Notes: generated from the letters alone by a model not told the origin. A stretch of DNA of 22,855 nt from CAZGYE01 sp964530165 (GCA_964530165.1 CAZGYE010000054.1:1-22855); one strand, 5' to 3'; shown: positions 7,320 through 15,546, numbered from the stretch's first letter. Made by a program: numbers and translations.

Positions 7320-8356
7320 TGGGCCTGCTGGGGAAACGCACGAATCGTTGTGACGATGTGCTTTCGCTGTTCGAACTGCACACCATCGGAGAGCTGCACG
7401 AGCATATCGAGGTGCCGTTCGATCTGCGAATTGAGCGGCAGTCCCGTACACCGGTCGATGAGACAACGACCGAAGGAATGACCGCCCCGCACGGTGACCC
7501 GCACGTCCTTGTTCTGCTGGTCCGACGGGCCGTAGGTGGTCGAGCAAGTGATGCCGCCCACGATGTCGATCTCGGCGATGTGGTCGTTCAACGCCTTCAA
7601 CGTGTATTTGCTGCTCTCGTACATGGGCAGCGGCTGCACGAACTGCCGCTCGCGGGTCCATGTGTCGCCGACCTTGACGACCGCGCGCCGGCCCTTCCCG
7701 TCGACGCGGAACGGCAACAAACCGATGCTGTCGTCGACGAAGTTGGCGATTCCCTCATCCCCCGACAGAGCGGCCAGGTTGGTTTGGACCGCCTGACGAT
7801 GCGCCGGCGCGACACCCTCCACACAACGCTTGAGAAAATCGCCGAAGCCGACCAATTCCACGACTCTGTTGTCCGGACCAATCCAGAACGAAAACCCGTT
7901 GTTCACCAAACCATGATAGGCCTGCACCTGGAGCGGGATCGGTGCCGCCGGGGAATTGGAATCGTACTCGACCCTTTGACCGGCCACGTCGTGCCGGTAG
8001 CGCACGTGCTGATAACGGACAGCCAGCCGTTTGCGATCGCCGCGGATCTCTTCGACCGTAATGGCCAGCAGCAACTCCAATGTCGAGTGGCTGGTAACCG
8101 GACCGTCCGGCGACGCCTGCGTGAGTGTCTGCGTGACGATTTTCTGCAGCGGGAACCGGTCGCCCAGGTTCAACCGCAGATCGAGTTTCTCTTCCGATGT
8201 TGGAGGAAGCGGTTCGACAGCCTTGTCGGCGGAGGGAAGGCTGGGAAGCGTCAGGTTCAGCTTCTCTTGCTCCTCAGTCTGCCCCCATTCACACCCTGAA
8301 AGACTCACCAACAGGAAGAGAACCAAGCCGGCAATTCCGAGGTTGCGTTGTGTCAT
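7316..8356 (-). CDS. Predicted lipoprotein, DUF6263-like
   Basis: This 346-residue protein begins with a lipoprotein signal peptide: hydrophobic residues 6-18, lipobox LSGC, lipidated Cys22. An acidic, proline-rich linker (about 25-60) precedes a beta-rich body that includes LDLRLNLGDRFPLQKIVTQT and LAVRYQHVRYRHDVAGQRVEYDS. This pattern matches DUF6263-type planctomycete lipoproteins of unknown function. The protein is anchored in a membrane and faces the periplasm. It is the last gene of the minus-strand arm, with 174 bp between its start and the preceding gene, so it may have its own promoter there. The start is ATG 8356. The stop is shared with the convergent coiled-coil gene. Confidence 0.8.
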   Translation of the reverse strand: MTQRNLGIAGLVLFLLVSLSGCEWGQTEEQEKLNLTLPSLPSADKAVEPLPPTSEEKLDLRLNLGDRFPLQKIVTQTLTQASPDGPVTSHSTLELLLAITVEEIRGDRKRLAVRYQHVRYRHDVAGQRVEYDSNSPAAPIPLQVQAYHGLVNNGFSFWIGPDNRVVELVGFGDFLKRCVEGVAPAHRQAVQTNLAALSGDEGIANFVDDSIGLLPFRVDGKGRRAVVKVGDTWTRERQFVQPLPMYESSKYTLKALNDHIAEIDIVGGITCSTTYGPSDQQNKDVRVTVRGGHSFGRCLIDRCTGLPLNSQIERHLDMLVQLSDGVQFEQRKHIVTTIRAFPQQAH

Positions 8357-8530
8357 TTCCAGAACCTGTGCGGAATCACGCCAATCCGGGCGGAAGATAG
8401 CAGCTCCCGCGATGTGTGCCTAGACCGGATCAATCAGACCTGACGTCGAGAGCAATTCGTCAATTGTTCCACCCCTGCTCGGATCTCGTTCACATTTCGC
8501 TGCATTTGAAGAGGCTTTGAAACAACCCGA

Positions 8531-9601
8531 CTATTGTCCGCGCGCCGACTGTTCGGCTCGGACCTTTTTTGTCGGTGGGGGCTTGATCTGCTTGACGACC
8601 ACGTCGTCCCACTCGACGGTTCCCGCCGGCCAATAGGCGTACAGCATCACCCGGCCCCAACGAGGTGTGTATTTGGAATGTTTCGGCGTGAAGTCTTCGG
8701 TGTGAGTCGTCCACTTGCCGGCGGCACCTTTGAGGTTCTGCTGGCTGCGGTAAACTTCGCGTTTCTGGACGGCCGAGTCGCCCCGCACGCGACTGCCGCG
8801 AAATTCGTCGTAACACTTGACGAACACCTTGACCGCCGAGCCGCTGGTGCGGAACCGGCAGGAAAAACGGTACGTGGCGAGCTGCTGGACCGGGAAGAAC
8901 TCGCTGTAGTACAGCACGCCGGTCGAACCCGCCACGCTGGCCGGAAAACTCATCTGCAGGTGTCGCGTTCGCCGTGACTTGACCAGCGACACGTATTGAG
9001 GCAGGGACTCCCAACCAGTCGGACTCTCAGCCCCTTTTTCAAACGAACCGTTGCTGAGCAGATTGCGGCCTTCCCGCCAGCGCTTCTCGGCCGCGGGATC
9101 GGGCGGCGGCGGACCTTGCGGCCGTTTGCCGTCGAGCTTCATCAGCATCTGCTTCACGTACAGATGCGGTATCTCGCTGACCGTCTTGGTACGGTTTTTT
9201 TTGTCGTAAAGGACGACCGGCTCGGCTCCGCTGAAATCGACGACCTTAATGTGCAAGTCGTACACGTCGGTCCTGTTCGGCGGCACCCGCTCGACTGAGC
9301 CCCAGACGGCAATGTGGGCCTCGAACTCCTCGCGGATGACGGCGCCCATTTGCTTCAGAGACGTCTGAGGATTGGGCCGAAACTTCACCCGCTGACACAC
9401 GTCCCGCACGTCCAGCATACTCTCGGGAATCACGAATTTCCCTTCGCGATCCAACTTCTTCCAGATCATCTCGCCGACACGCCGGCCAGTGTCGCCCTGG
9501 TCGAAACGAGACTCGAAATCGAACGGAATGACCACCTTTTCCGCATCATCGGCCACCGCCACAAGAGAAAAAAGCGTAACGAGCACCGACGTCTGGATCA
9601 T
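8531..9601 (-). CDS. Secreted protein with carbohydrate-binding-like C-terminal module
   Basis: ATG 9601 gives 356 residues and is preceded by AGGAAG about 7 nt upstream; a longer reading from further upstream would encode the intergenic inverted repeat, so it is rejected. Residues 1-19 (MIQTSVLVTLFSLVAVADD) form a signal peptide. About 20-145 carries PFDFESRFDQGDTGRRVGEMIWKKL-type sequence, which reminds me of the N-terminal fold of TolB or CsgG-like lipoproteins (weak resemblance). A proline-rich linker (GPPPPDP) at about 170 separates it from a beta-sandwich beginning LLSNGSFEKGAESPTGWESL and ending VEWDDVVVKQI, typical of galactose-binding/CBM4_9-like modules. The C-terminus is basic. Function unknown; it sits between the large membrane protein and the lipoprotein, probably in the same transcription unit. 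Confidence 0.78.
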   Translation of the reverse strand: MIQTSVLVTLFSLVAVADDAEKVVIPFDFESRFDQGDTGRRVGEMIWKKLDREGKFVIPESMLDVRDVCQRVKFRPNPQTSLKQMGAVIREEFEAHIAVWGSVERVPPNRTDVYDLHIKVVDFSGAEPVVLYDKKNRTKTVSEIPHLYVKQMLMKLDGKRPQGPPPPDPAAEKRWREGRNLLSNGSFEKGAESPTGWESLPQYVSLVKSRRTRHLQMSFPASVAGSTGVLYYSEFFPVQQLATYRFSCRFRTSGSAVKVFVKCYDEFRGSRVRGDSAVQKREVYRSQQNLKGAAGKWTTHTEDFTPKHSKYTPRWGRVMLYAYWPAGTVEWDDVVVKQIKPPPTKKVRAEQSARGQ

Positions 9602-9618
9602 CGCTCTTCCTGACAATG

Positions 9619-9677
9619 AGGAACCCAGGAAAACAGGAATTTCGCAAATCGTCTTTCTCGAGTCTTCCTGGGTTCCT
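9619..9677 (-). terminator. Intergenic inverted repeat, possible terminator or attenuator
   Basis: A perfect 13-bp inverted repeat (AGGAACCCAGGAA at 9619-9631, complement at 9665-9677) surrounds a 33-nt loop in the 119-bp gap between two minus-strand genes. There is no clear U-tract, so an mRNA-processing or partial-attenuation role is as likely as termination. Confidence 0.45.
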
Positions 9678-9720
9678 AATTTCGTAATGACTGCACTTGG
9701 CTCAACAGTTGCCGAATTTT

Positions 9721-12700
9721 CTATTTCCCGTTGGCGATCTTTTCGAAGTAATTCTTGTTGAGCTGTTCCCAACCGACCGGAGACGCCTCGTTCATGCTGC
9801 CTAGGATCTGTTTCCTGATCTCTTGCGGAATGCTGGCGGTGGTGTCCGTCTTGACGGACGCTTCGTCGGTTGTCTGGTTTCGCAGATCGCCGAGCGATCC
9901 CAGAACCACGTCTCGCCGCCGCAGCGCCGAGCGGAAATAGCCGGAACGCAATTGCCGTTCGACGCGCTGCATGGCCTTGATCAACGTGTCCATGTCGGCG
10001 GTGTTGTAGTTGACAATTTTGAACTGCAGGCGGATGGTCTCGGCCCGGTTCCGCAGCGAGGCCTGCTTTCCCGCCAAACGGCCCAGCTCGCGCTTCAGCG
10101 GTGGTGGAATCGGCCCTTCTAAGCCTTCTCCGCCCTGACCGCTTTCTTTGCCGCCGCCCGTCGCGCCGCCGACCGGATCCTTGCTCGTGTCTTTGACCTG
10201 TCCTTTTTCGAACGGATCGGGGGTCAGCCGACTGGGCGTTTTCCGTCCCCCCTTGCCGACGGCCGTGTCGCCGACGAATTCGCCGCTCGACTTGCCCTGT
10301 CGCCCCTCTCCGCTGCGTCCGCCGATCTCGCTGGTATTGGGCAGCCGGTTGCCGGTGACGCCCTTGGCGCTCATGTTGGAGATTGGCCCGTCCATGGCAT
10401 CCCAGCCGGCTCCCTTGTCAATCGAGTCGGCCCAGCTACTGCTGACGTCTTCCATCTCGTCGAACAGGTCTTCCTCCTCTTCCATCAAATCGCCGACCAG
10501 GTCTTCCAGCTCGTTGGGCAGTTCGGCCATCGGGGCCTCACGCATCGCGTCGGTCAACGGCTCCTCCTGACTCCACTTCTCCCGATCGGGCGTGTCCGGG
10601 AGCCACTTCTCGATGTTGGTGGTGATCTCCTCGGCCATCTCGGCCCCGAGCTGCTCCAGCGGCACCGCGATCTCGGTGGACTTTTTTGTCAGCGCATCGG
10701 CGGCCATCTTCAGCTCGGTTTCGATCTCGATCAGCTCCTGTGACATCGTCGGGTTGGAGAAGTCCTGTTCGGGCAGCCGGCTGAGATCGCTGTGTTTCGC
10801 ATTCATGAACTTCGACCAGTCATCCTGATTGGCCGCCAACTTCTTCAGTAGTTGTTCCTCCTGCTCGGTGAAATCTTCGACCGGCTTCTTGGCCAGGTCC
10901 TCGCTGGCCTCGATCACCTTCCGCTGTTCCTTGAGGAACTTTTCAAGCCCTTTCTTGAGGTCCTGCAACTGACCGATGACGTCGTCGGGCAGATCGCCGC
11001 CGGGCCGTTTCTCCATTTGGGCGATGGCCCGGCTGGTCTCGGCCCGGGCCAGGTCGAGCAGTTTGCGGAGCACGTCGAGAATGTCGTCCTGCACGGTCGC
11101 CAGCGCGGAGGCCGACCGGTGCAGATCCTCGACGGCGTTCCGCCCGGCCGTCTCGCGAGCCAGCGTGATCGCTTCCGTCATGCGGCCCTGAGCGAGGTTC
11201 TCCAGCGCCGACTTGAACGGCAACAACGCCTGCTGTTTGTCGCTGACGCCGCTCGAAAGCTCGACCGTCATCTTCTTGACTGCCTGCTGACCTGCCGAGA
11301 TCGAATTCGCCGTCGTGCTCGTTTCTCGGCCGATCGACCCCACCGTAGTCAGCGGAACCGTTTCACCTCGGGCCTCGGTTTGACGCTTGTAGATCCGCCA
11401 CAACTGCTGCCGAAACCTCTCGAGCGATTTCAGTTTGTCGGCGTAGTGCGCGTCGCGATCGACGATGCGGATGCGTCGCACAGCGGTGAACGTCTCCTGC
11501 GGCCCGATTCGCTTGCTGCTGACGGTCGCCTGCCGGTTGTCGCAGGCCCGCAGCCGGTACAACACGACCGAACCGGCCTTGAGACTCTCCGGAAGCTTCC
11601 AGTTCTCGTGCAGACGGACCCGTGTGGGATCGCGAAATGTCTTCCACCCGCGAACCGGTTTTTCGTTCTCGGGTGAATCCGTCTCGAGCCGGCTGCGCAG
11701 CTCGACCAGAGAGAGACCGTAATCGTCGCCGGCGCGGATCTCCAACGAGATCCTCTCCCCAGCGGCCGCGGCGATCTCGGGCGTCGGTTTGGTGATTTCG
11801 ACGGTGGGAGGTTGGTCGATGATCACGTGAATCGGGTAGGTCTGCGCATCGGCGTTGGTGTTGCCGCGTGCGTCGGTCAGGTGGACGCGGTAGGATCCGT
11901 TCTCCACAATTTGGAACTTGGCATGCGCGATCGGCTTTGTCTGACGGGCCGTCGCGGAGACCTCGCGGCCGCCGATTTTCACGACCGCCCTCTTCACCGG
12001 TGCGGCCGTCGTCAGCGTGAGGTCAACGTTCGTGTATTGGGGGCCTTCCAGGGCCCCGCCTTTCAGATCCACCATCTTTTCGCCAAGACCGGTGTACGCC
12101 GGATAGAGATAGGTGGCCGTCATCGAACGGAGCACGGGCCGATCGAATACGCCGACGGAATAATGCTCGGTTTGAGTGCGGCCGATCTCCAGCCGGTAGC
12201 GGAACGGATCGGTGACCTTGGGAAACGTGAAGCTGTAGCGGTCAAATTTCTCGGAGGGAACCAGTGCGTAGCGCTGTTCAACTCCGTCCGGGGCGACGGC
12301 GACCAATACGCCCTGGTGCGGTGCGGCGTGGGGGTTGTCGAGCTTTGCGGCGAAGGACAAACTGCTGCCGGTGAGCACTTCGGTGTCGCCGGGAGTCACT
12401 TCGAGGATTCGCGCCGAACCGACCGCGGGGACGAATCGGCCCGGATGAAACAACCGATACACCGAGTTCGGCCAAGCCGGGAACGCCGTCTGCAACAGAC
12501 CGGCCACGATGACGATGGCCGCGAAAACGCTCAGCGACAACATCAGGTCGCGCGGGGTGTGCATGCAATGCCGGAACCGCTCGCGCCACGTCAGTCTGTT
12601 CGCCGCCGATTCTAAAGGGACGCCGGCGGCATGTTTGTTTGCTTGCCAAATCGCCCCGCCCAGCAGCAGCGTTGACGAAGAACCGTCTGTGCGGGAAAGC

Positions 12701-12990
12701 TGCACGAGGTTGATCAGGTCGCTGTTCAACTCCGGAAAGATTTCCTCGAAACGTCTGGCGATGCCGTCCGGTGTTCGTGTGCGGCGCAGCGGCCGGACCA
12801 TCAGCACGAGCAGGGCCGCGACGGAAATCACACACCACACCGCCAGCACCACGCCGCGGGCCCACGTCTCGAACTGCACGAGCATGTCCAGCACCACGGC
12901 AACCATCAACGAGGCGACGATCACCCAGCCTGCCAGCACCGCGCCGGTCAAGATGCTGCAGAGCGACCAGTTCTCGGCGATGCGGTCCAT
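9721..12990 (-). CDS. Large membrane protein with Ig-like and coiled-coil regions (DUF4175-like architecture)
   Basis: ATG 12990 gives 1089 residues; a longer reading to 13059 would translate heptamer-repeat DNA (IPRSAIRTPHS), so the shorter start is chosen. Hydrophobic segments lie at about 12-38, 46-65 and 150-172. A large extracytoplasmic beta-rich part follows, with Ig-like stretches such as YRVHLTDARGNTNADA and VEITKPTPEIAAAAGERIS. From about 510 to 830 the protein is mainly helical and coiled-coil, then comes an acidic patch (LMEEEEDLFDEMED). A glycine-rich segment (NRLPNTSEIGGRSGEGRQGK and onward) and a C-terminal helical region complete it. The order of parts is like DUF4175/TIGR02302 proteins. 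It lies in the minus-strand arm opposite the Bat-like genes and probably acts with them at the membrane. Function is unknown. Confidence 0.85.
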   Translation of the reverse strand: MDRIAENWSLCSILTGAVLAGWVIVASLMVAVVLDMLVQFETWARGVVLAVWCVISVAALLVLMVRPLRRTRTPDGIARRFEEIFPELNSDLINLVQLSRTDGSSSTLLLGGAIWQANKHAAGVPLESAANRLTWRERFRHCMHTPRDLMLSLSVFAAIVIVAGLLQTAFPAWPNSVYRLFHPGRFVPAVGSARILEVTPGDTEVLTGSSLSFAAKLDNPHAAPHQGVLVAVAPDGVEQRYALVPSEKFDRYSFTFPKVTDPFRYRLEIGRTQTEHYSVGVFDRPVLRSMTATYLYPAYTGLGEKMVDLKGGALEGPQYTNVDLTLTTAAPVKRAVVKIGGREVSATARQTKPIAHAKFQIVENGSYRVHLTDARGNTNADAQTYPIHVIIDQPPTVEITKPTPEIAAAAGERISLEIRAGDDYGLSLVELRSRLETDSPENEKPVRGWKTFRDPTRVRLHENWKLPESLKAGSVVLYRLRACDNRQATVSSKRIGPQETFTAVRRIRIVDRDAHYADKLKSLERFRQQLWRIYKRQTEARGETVPLTTVGSIGRETSTTANSISAGQQAVKKMTVELSSGVSDKQQALLPFKSALENLAQGRMTEAITLARETAGRNAVEDLHRSASALATVQDDILDVLRKLLDLARAETSRAIAQMEKRPGGDLPDDVIGQLQDLKKGLEKFLKEQRKVIEASEDLAKKPVEDFTEQEEQLLKKLAANQDDWSKFMNAKHSDLSRLPEQDFSNPTMSQELIEIETELKMAADALTKKSTEIAVPLEQLGAEMAEEITTNIEKWLPDTPDREKWSQEEPLTDAMREAPMAELPNELEDLVGDLMEEEEDLFDEMEDVSSSWADSIDKGAGWDAMDGPISNMSAKGVTGNRLPNTSEIGGRSGEGRQGKSSGEFVGDTAVGKGGRKTPSRLTPDPFEKGQVKDTSKDPVGGATGGGKESGQGGEGLEGPIPPPLKRELGRLAGKQASLRNRAETIRLQFKIVNYNTADMDTLIKAMQRVERQLRSGYFRSALRRRDVVLGSLGDLRNQTTDEASVKTDTTASIPQEIRKQILGSMNEASPVGWEQLNKNYFEKIANGK

Positions 12991-13013
12991 CCGCTCGAGC
13001 ACCCGATTGTCGG

Positions 13014-13090
13014 TTGCGGAGTGCGGAGTGCGGATTGCAGATCGCGGAATCACTCTCAACCCTCAACTCTGGACTCTGGACTCTCGACTA
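13014..13090. repeat. Eleven-unit heptanucleotide array filling a gene junction
   Basis: There are eleven contiguous 7-bp units with no phase break. The first five follow a TTGCGGA/GTGCGGA theme (13014-13048). One transitional unit, ATCACTC, follows at 13049-13055. The remaining five follow a TCAACTC/TGGACTC theme (13056-13090). The last unit, TCGACTA, contains the stop codon of the DUF4159 gene, and the array spans almost all of the 97-bp gap up to the next gene on the minus strand. Confidence 0.88.
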
Positions 13091-14662
13091 ATGCGTCAGC
13101 GCGTAAACGAGCACATTGACGCCGATCCTCAGTGCATCTTTGGACGAATAGGCCCGGCTGTACGGATGCGGGAACATCTCCCAACCGTCGCCGAGGTCGA
13201 ACCGGCTGTAAATCACGGCCAGCTTGCCGTCGATGGTGATTCCCTCCAGTGTGGGGGCCGTCAGTCGGCCCAGGTCGCGTTCGACCAGCGGCGTGTAACT
13301 GACCGTTTCCACGTCGTCGAGCGTGTGATACAGCGGATGATCGGCCGCCAGACTCTCCAATCGCAGATCAGGCAACACCCGCCTCAATTCTCGGCGGAAC
13401 GCGGCGTCGAACGACAATCGGCCGCAACAGGCGTCGGCAAACAGCAGCCCCCCCGCCTTCAGGTATCCCCGCAGACGGGCGACTTCCGCGTCCTGAAAAC
13501 GGAAGTCGTGATGGCCGGTCATGTACAGCAGCGGATAACCGAGCGCCTCTCGATCCGTCAGCCGCACGCTCTTTCGCTTGAACTTCACGTGAATGGTGCT
13601 GCTCTGGAGAGCGGCCTTCAACAGATTGTGTACAGCCGACGGGTCCGGGTCCCAATCGCCGTCGTGCACGATCTGGCCGAACACAAAGGCATCGCGGCTG
13701 GCCTCGTCCTGCTCGTGATAGACTTTCGTCGTGCTCAGAAACCGGCCCAACTGGAACGAGCCGAGCAGATAGGTGATGTAATTGGCGCCGATCTGCCGGG
13801 CCTGGCCGACCACGACGCGATTCCCGCGGGGATGATCGTGCCCGTCCCAGCCGCAGGTTAGATCGATGGGCGAATAGATGACCCCCAACCGGCAGCCGAT
13901 GGTGATGCCTTCAATACACGGCTTGTCGACAAAGCGAGTCCCGTCTGCCTGCTGGTAGGTGAAATTGCCCAGCCGATAGTAAGCACCCAAGAGCGGATCG
14001 TCGGGATCGAGCCGGCGCAGCTTGCGTCCCGGCAAGAACGTGTCCATCTGCTCGCGGAATGCGCCGTCGAAATCCTTCCAGCCGCAACAAGCATCGCCGA
14101 TGACCGTGCCCCCGTCCAAAACGTAGCGGGCCAGTTGCTGGAGCACGTCTTCACTCAGATGGAACGCGGCGTGACCGGAGAGCAACACGGCCGGGACTTC
14201 GCGCGGGTCGTACGAGAAATGAGCGAAATCGCCTTCGATCGCCCGGTAGCGAATGCCGAGCTTCTGGTTCAACCATCTGAGTAGACTGTCGATGTCAGCG
14301 GGGTCGGTCATCCAGTCGCGGTAGGCCACCCGCTTACCGTTGACGGTTTGGAAGCGGGTCTTGCCGAGCGCCATCTTGGCGACCAGTGCCGGCGGCGCCG
14401 GCGGCCGCTTTCGCTCAGTTCGCCGCAGCGGAGTCGCCGGTAGAGGCAATGGGGGGAAACTCTCGCCCGCCTTGCGCCGTTGCGGTTGTGCCTTCTTGGG
14501 GGGACCGCAATTGATCGGACCGGAATTCGCGGCAACCGCCCGCTGGCCGCCGCCGGACAAAGCAGCTCCAAGCCCGGTGAGAAGTGCTCCGTCTCTGGCA
14601 ATCCGCTCGACGAAGCGGCGGCGTGTGATTTCATCGACTCGTCGCCTTGCAGCGTCAGCCAT
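13088..14662 (-). CDS. Tat-type exported protein with two tandem DUF4159 domains
   Basis: ATG 14662 gives 524 residues; it is preferred over ATG 14668 because AAAGGAG lies 7 nt before it but only 1 nt before the other. The N-terminus TRRRFVERIARDGALLTGLG is a twin-arginine-like signal. A proline-rich linker (about 50-95) leads to two homologous DUF4159 domains. Their DACCG motifs start at Asp190 and Asp410, each followed by an FDGAF/FDAAF helix and a later GITI...VIYS..DL strand, so the repeat distance is about 220 residues. DUF4159 has a GATase/flavodoxin-like fold and often accompanies BatA and MoxR genes; its activity is not known. The protein is first in the minus-strand arm, divergent from the Bat-like genes. 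Confidence 0.88.
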   Translation of the reverse strand: MADAARRRVDEITRRRFVERIARDGALLTGLGAALSGGGQRAVAANSGPINCGPPKKAQPQRRKAGESFPPLPLPATPLRRTERKRPPAPPALVAKMALGKTRFQTVNGKRVAYRDWMTDPADIDSLLRWLNQKLGIRYRAIEGDFAHFSYDPREVPAVLLSGHAAFHLSEDVLQQLARYVLDGGTVIGDACCGWKDFDGAFREQMDTFLPGRKLRRLDPDDPLLGAYYRLGNFTYQQADGTRFVDKPCIEGITIGCRLGVIYSPIDLTCGWDGHDHPRGNRVVVGQARQIGANYITYLLGSFQLGRFLSTTKVYHEQDEASRDAFVFGQIVHDGDWDPDPSAVHNLLKAALQSSTIHVKFKRKSVRLTDREALGYPLLYMTGHHDFRFQDAEVARLRGYLKAGGLLFADACCGRLSFDAAFRRELRRVLPDLRLESLAADHPLYHTLDDVETVSYTPLVERDLGRLTAPTLEGITIDGKLAVIYSRFDLGDGWEMFPHPYSRAYSSKDALRIGVNVLVYALTH

Positions 14663-14692
14663 GATCATGCTCCTTTCGGCCCGCCATGTTCT

Positions 14693-14721
14693 ATTTTATC
14701 CGCAAGAGTGAGTGTTAGAAA
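14693..14721 (-). promoter_or_regulatory. Possible promoter for the DUF4159 operon
   Basis: On the minus strand TAAAAT (14693-14698) lies 17 bp downstream of TTTCTA (14716-14721). The implied transcript would start about 7 nt downstream of the -10 and leave a short leader with the AAAGGAG site before ATG 14662. The -35 match is weak; a TTGACA (14729-14734) lies a little further upstream at a non-standard distance. Confidence 0.35.
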
Positions 14722-14799
14722 GGCCTTGTGTCAATTCCGCACATTCCGGTTGTTTTTTGCAGATCGCACGCGCAACATACATGGAGGTCCTCACAAAAA

Positions 14800-14861
14800 G
14801 GCGAGCGGGGTGCGTCAGCCCCCTGAGTGTTGGAACAGCCGGCTCACACCGGCCGCTCGCC
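14800..14861. repeat. 62-bp multi-hairpin element in the leader of the 14892 gene
   Basis: Outer arms GGCGAGCGG (14800-14808) and CCGCTCGCC (14853-14861) enclose three smaller hairpins: TCAG-CCCC-CTGA, TGTT-GG-AACA and CCGG-CTCACA-CCGG. The cloverleaf-like plan resembles the 85-bp element although the sequence differs. It ends 30 bp before ATG 14892, so it would be in the mRNA leader of the plus-strand genes if the promoter lies upstream of it. Confidence 0.7.
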
Positions 14862-14891
14862 GTGCGGTGGGCCAGTGAGAGGAAGCGTCCG

Positions 14892-15485
14892 ATGCGTCTC
14901 GTTTCATGGGTGATGGTCGAACTGGCTGTTATCGGCTTCACACTTGCCGGGGCCTATGCAGCCGATCAGGAACCACCGAACCCGTTCGGCCAGAACCGTT
15001 CGCAGAGGACCGACGCCGTTGACGGCACGATCGAGCTCTCGAACGGAAAAACCGTCAAGGGAAGAATCTATTTGACTCGCTCACACAACCTGCGCATCTA
15101 CGATGCCGAGCGCGAGCGATTCCGGGACGTGCCCTTGCGGGTGGTCGAAGAAGTCAAGTGCATGATCCAGAAAGAGTGGTTGGAAAAAGAATGGCGGTTC
15201 AAAGAGAATGCCAACGACGAGAAAATCTTCACCGGCCGAACGTATCCGGCACGCATCTACGTTCACGAGATCAAGCTCAAACGGGGTGACAGCATCAAGG
15301 GCCCGCTCTCCGCGTTGGTGTACGTCGAATCTGCGGAAGAAGACGGCAAATTGAGCCGAAACGTCCGTTCGCCGAGACGCAAACCAACCCGCTACCTGCT
15401 CCACAAACGCGACAAAGGCAAACCGGGGCAAACGCTGAAGGATTTGGTCTATGTCAAGCGGATCGTTTTGACAAGGAAAAAGTAA
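14892..15485 (+). CDS. Small secreted hypothetical protein
   Basis: ATG 14892 follows a GAGAGGAAG site and gives 197 residues. Residues 1-24 form a signal peptide ending AYA. The mature part is beta-rich and charged: DGTIELSNGKTVKGRIYLTR, then FRDVPLRVVEEVKCMIQKEW, then KLKRGDSIKGPLSALVYVE. The two short blocks (GKTVKGRIYL and GDSIKGPLSALVYV) look like a repeated small beta-barrel motif. The C-terminus is very basic. I do not recognise a named family. It is 74 bp upstream of the VWA gene on the same strand and may be the first gene of that operon, although the hairpin at 15485-15542 lies between them. The TAA stop is part of a heptamer unit. Confidence 0.78.
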   Translation: MRLVSWVMVELAVIGFTLAGAYAADQEPPNPFGQNRSQRTDAVDGTIELSNGKTVKGRIYLTRSHNLRIYDAERERFRDVPLRVVEEVKCMIQKEWLEKEWRFKENANDEKIFTGRTYPARIYVHEIKLKRGDSIKGPLSALVYVESAEEDGKLSRNVRSPRRKPTRYLLHKRDKGKPGQTLKDLVYVKRIVLTRKK

Positions 15486-15546
15486 AAAGGCAAAAGTAAA
15501 AAGGACGAAGAGCAAGACTTTTCCTTTTTACTTTTGCCTTTTGCCT
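15477..15546. repeat. Ten-unit heptanucleotide array folding on itself
   Basis: Ten contiguous 7-bp units run from AAAAAGT, AAAAAGG, CAAAAGT, AAAAAGG through ACGAAGA and GCAAGAC to TTTTCCT, TTTTACT, TTTGCCT, TTTGCCT. The purine-rich first part is complementary to the pyrimidine-rich last part. The array begins inside the last codons of the 14892 gene, provides its stop codon, and ends 13 bp before the VWA start. Confidence 0.85.
15485..15542 (+). terminator. Perfect 21-bp hairpin, terminator-like
   Basis: Arms at 15485-15505 and 15522-15542 are perfectly complementary with a 16-nt loop. The stem is A/T-rich and the 3' arm is T-rich (TTTTTACTTTTGCCTTTT), so it could act as an intrinsic terminator or attenuator, or in either direction because it is symmetrical. 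It starts at the last base of the upstream stop codon. Confidence 0.5.

Noticed and set aside
12509..13861. Plus-strand open frame of about 450 codons across the junction of two minus-strand genes
   Set aside because: It runs antisense through two recognised genes and through the heptamer array; no motif or ribosome-binding site supports it.
15477..15546. CRISPR-like or satellite array at the A/T-rich junction
   Set aside because: Units are 7 bp with no spacers, so it is a short tandem array and not CRISPR.
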